A stretch of 55,830 bases of DNA from Porphyra umbilicalis (lineage: Eukaryota > Rhodophyta > Bangiophyceae > Bangiales > Bangiaceae): NCBI GenBank assembly GCA_002049455.2, contig KV919174.1, forward strand, positions 1-55,830, in the 5' to 3' direction. The notes beneath the pieces were generated by a model that had not been told where the DNA came from, did not search any database, and saw only the letters and a list, made by a program, of their open reading frames with translations. A program made the position numbers and the translations under genes. Shown here one piece after another: positions 52,928-55,830 of the stretch (position 1 is the stretch's first letter; each line of letters starts with the position of its first letter).

Positions 52928-54850
52928 GGGTGGGGGGGAGGGGGGGGGTAGCGGGGGGAGGGGGGGCGGGGGGGTAGGAGGGTTGTTTTGCAATGTGCGT
53001 CGGGGTGCCATTGCGCTTGGGCCGCGTGTTTTCCCCTTGCCGGTGGCGTCGCGGCGGCAGCGCCGGGCCGACGGGGAGGGGCTTGAGCGGCGGCGCGGCG
53101 GCTGCCTGCCGTAGATCCCAACCAGCGCCAGCGGCGACGCCCCGCTAGTGCCGCGCCGGGGATGCCTCGACGGCCGCCGCCGCCGGGGGTGGCAGCGCCC
53201 CCACTCTGCCGGCGGGGTGACGGGCGGGCGCATCGGCGGGCCGTTGCCGCGCGCGGCACGGCCGAGGTCGACCCATGGACGGTTGCCGTCCTTTTTTTAT
53301 ATATATATATTTTTTGGCGTCGGGCCAGGCAGGCGCGCCCCTCGGCTCGGGAGCCCACCCAAGGTGGGGCAGCGCGGGAGCGCAGCCGGCCGCCGGTCGC
53401 CACGGTGTCCAAGCCACGCCTCGGACGCGGCGGCGCGTCCGCCGTGCCGTCCTCACCGCCGCTGCCGCCCGCTGTCCACGCCGGCGTCGTCCGCCGCCGC
53501 CGCCGTTGCGGCTGGCCTGCCCCGCGTGACACGCGGCGGCGGGGGGGGGGGGGAGGGTAGGAGGGAGGACGCCTGCCGCCGTGCGATGGAGACCCCCCCT
53601 GCCGGCCCCCACCCCCCCCGCGTGTCTGTCCAGCCACGCCTGTCGCCGGGCGACACGCCCCGCCGCGCCCGTGCGGGCCCGTCCCCACTGGACCTCGTCC
53701 GGTGGGGGACCCCACCGGATTCGTTGGGAGGGGGCGCGGATCGCTGCCGGGGGCGCCGGCCCCCGCCGGGCAAGCCCCGCGCGCTCGGTGGCGGCCCCGC
53801 CGAGGCCCGCCGCGGCCCGTGGCGGGCGCGCGCGCACGGCGCCGTAGCGGCGCCGCGCGCGGTTGCCCCAGCGCGCCACCCACCGCGGCGGCGGCGCCAC
53901 GGGCGCCGCCCGACCCGCCCCCCGCCGCCACCGCGCCGCCGCGCAGCAGCAGCGGCGGCGACCGCGGCCGCCCGCGTCGACGCGGCGCGCCCCCACCACA
54001 GCGCGTTGATGAAATCTCGTGTCAGGTTCCAAGGTATCTGCAACAAGGCCGAACCGTATTGCTGCTCGACCCCTTTGCGTTCAGAGAGAGATCGAAAATG
54101 AGTACATAACTCCTCTTTGCCCAATCTTTAAGGAGAAGTTCACATCCTTCGAGACATATGTTGCGAGACTCGCCGCAATGATCCCTCGGAGGTCTCGGGG
54201 AAGAAGTGGAGCAAGACCCTGACAGAGGAAAGGATGTGACACCGGCCAGCATTGAGGATACATGCCAAAGATGCATTGAAAGACACGGTCGCTTTATTGT
54301 TGCTCGGCGCGGGCACGGGTGGCAGAGCAGACACGAAATCGATAAGAAAGCCACGGTGTGCTACAGAGTCACGCAGACATGTAGCTAACTGCACACAGCC
54401 GCAAACTCTGACAGAGCTACAGGCCACCGGACAACAGCAAGCTCACCATGTCAGCGACTCGCGGACACCACGCATGCATGTGCGTATGACACAAGTTACT
54501 CGACTTCGATGTCAGCAACACCCATTGGTTTGCAAAGAAACAGAAGCCAAGAAAGAGGAAGCCATCGCACATATGCATGGTAAGGATACATGGGGGACGG
54601 GCGAGCGAACACGAAAAAGAAGTACGTGGTCAGTTCATCCAACCCATCCACCACCCACCCACCGCGCGCGTCACACTATCCACACTGCGCCAGTGTGGAT
54701 CCCCACCCAATCGCCACCACCACTAGTCCAGCGACTGCAAACGTCGTCCGGCCCGTCGTAGAGTGACTCCCCCCCGCCCCCGTGCGAGCTGGAGAGAATG
54801 CGTGGGATGGAGGGGATGCAGATAAGAATACGACAGGAACGAGGGCGGTC
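52928..54850. other. No gene recognised
   Basis: Starts with a G-rich stretch (52928-52980), then GC-rich DNA to 54000 containing an AT microsatellite (53292-53315). It becomes lower-GC at 54000-54650. Long open frames in 53.1-54.1 kb are Arg/Pro/Gly-rich, overlap on both strands and have no domain. Confidence 0.4.
53292..53315. repeat. T-run / (AT)n / T-run microsatellite
   Basis: ctttttttatatatatatat followed by tttttt, a striking AT-only island in GC-rich DNA. It could be a TATA-type promoter element, but no gene follows in either direction within a few hundred bases. Confidence 0.85.
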
Positions 54851-54853
54851 GGC

Positions 54854-54982
54854 AGGAGGGTGGGCGGGGCGATCGAACAGAGGGTGGCCGGGGCTTCCGG
54901 CCAGGAGGGTGGGTGGGGCGGTCGACCAGAGGGTGGGCGGGGCGGTCCGCCAGGAGGGTGGGCCGAGCGGTCGGCCAGGAGA
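54854..54982. repeat. Alternating 25/24-bp tandem repeat (49-bp higher-order unit)
   Basis: Five units of two types alternate: aggagggtgggcggggcg... (25 bp) and agagggtgggcggggcgg... (24 bp), each ending in a variable gg(t/c)cg(a/g)cc block. G-rich on the plus strand. Confidence 0.85.
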
Positions 54983-55830
54983 GCGAGCGGGGATGTTGGC
55001 AGCACTTGTGCACTTGGGCGGCAGCCAGGAGCGGGGCTGGGGGCAGCATGGCAGTCACCTGCACACATGCCGAGGGCGCGCATTGGCGCCGCCCAGCACT
55101 TCGAATTATTACTAATCGCCCCGCTATCCCCAAGCACAAGGCTTGACGTTTTCCAGCCCGCTGGTTGGCTGCCCGGTTGACCGGGGGCGCATCCTGGGTC
55201 CCCATTGGTAGCAGACTATCATGCCAACAGGTACTGAACAAAGTCTGGCTGACACAAGCTACGACGGTGAGGCGTCCGAGCAGAGGTCTCCATGTGCCCG
55301 CAAGAATGCATACTGTGTACGCCAAGTCTGCCTTGAACTGGGTGTGAAGGGTGCCGTTTGATCGCGCAAGGAGGACCTGCCCCATGACCCTGCCAGAGCT
55401 CTGCACGGCAATGCCAGCAGCCGTCCCACTCTAGCGACACCGTTTGCGCCCCCATCCTCCCCGACCCCCTCGGCATGTATGTGCAGCCCCCCTCGCCCCC
55501 CCCCCCCCTGCCAGCAGGAGAAAGGAGTGGGAGAGGACAGGAAAGGAGGCAAGCACAAGTGTCCGTGGTTGGGCGGTGCCCGCAGCTATTGGGAGTAGAC
55601 GAGTACGCACATGGGTAGGGGTGACCAGGTGGGTGGGGTAAGAAGGTCTCTGGGGGTGTCAGAAAGCCTTCTCAGACAGAGCCTTTTAGAGATCGACACA
55701 GCGACATTTGCGAGGATGGTGTCACGAGGTTTGCTGCATGGAAAAACATTTCTCTCACGACCTCTCACGGTTCGCATATATTTTAAGTTCTCCGTGACCC
55801 AATTTGACAACGTGCTGTGACGCTGCGGGG
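54983..55830. other. No gene recognised to window end
   Basis: Average-GC DNA with short domain-free open frames and a short C run at 55488-55508. Nothing further is supportable. Confidence 0.4.

Noticed and set aside
53148..54101. Overlapping 300-codon frames on both strands after the last gene
   Set aside because: Arg/Pro/Gly-rich, no domain, no start context, and an AT microsatellite lies inside.

Overview
The window is nuclear DNA from a GC-rich, intron-poor eukaryote. Evidence: eukaryote-only proteins (gamma-tubulin, casein kinase II beta, poly(A)-binding protein, RAD9, a STE20-type kinase), canonical GT-AG introns in two genes, Kozak-like gccATGg starts, and no operons or ribosome binding sites. 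Third codon positions are almost all G or C. A bacterial-type glutamyl-tRNA synthetase and a class I aminotransferase carry long Ala/Arg/Ser-rich N-terminal extensions that look like organelle transit peptides, which suggests an alga. Compact intron-poor genes, extreme G+C and long C/G runs fit a bangiophyte red alga (Porphyra/Pyropia type), but this is inference from style and not a proven assignment.

Layout. 1-3.2 kb: a low-complexity minus-strand gene with a C-terminal coiled coil. 4.7-7.9 kb: convergent CK2 beta (+) and gamma-tubulin (-). 8.5-10.4 kb: two overlapping low-complexity candidates and a 192-bp tandem repeat with A-tracts. 10.4-16.5 kb: two related minus-strand protein kinases; the second has lost the catalytic Asp. 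16.5-22 kb: gene-poor, with several long inverted repeats. 22-29.8 kb: biotin ligase (+), organellar GluRS (-), PABP (+). 30.4-38 kb: ACC-synthase-like aminotransferase (-), a fold-back element, 105-bp repeats, and a 1475-residue PARP-UBE2Q-like fusion (-). 38.9-42.6 kb: glyoxalase II (+) and RAD9 (+). 43.3-44.5 kb: a spliced small membrane protein (-). 45.9-49.2 kb: STE20/GCK kinase with three introns (+). 51-53 kb: a secreted acidic repeat protein (+) and a small four-helix-like membrane protein (+). 53-55.8 kb: no gene recognised.

A recurrent feature is that conserved proteins (biotin ligase, RAD9, STE20 kinase, GluRS leader, the spliced membrane protein) change reading frame exactly at long G or C runs. 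The simplest reading is run-length error in the assembly, so these genes are probably intact. The genes are mostly unrelated housekeeping functions in alternating orientation. The most unusual pieces are the PARP-E2 fusion, the kinase/pseudokinase pair and the fold-back elements.
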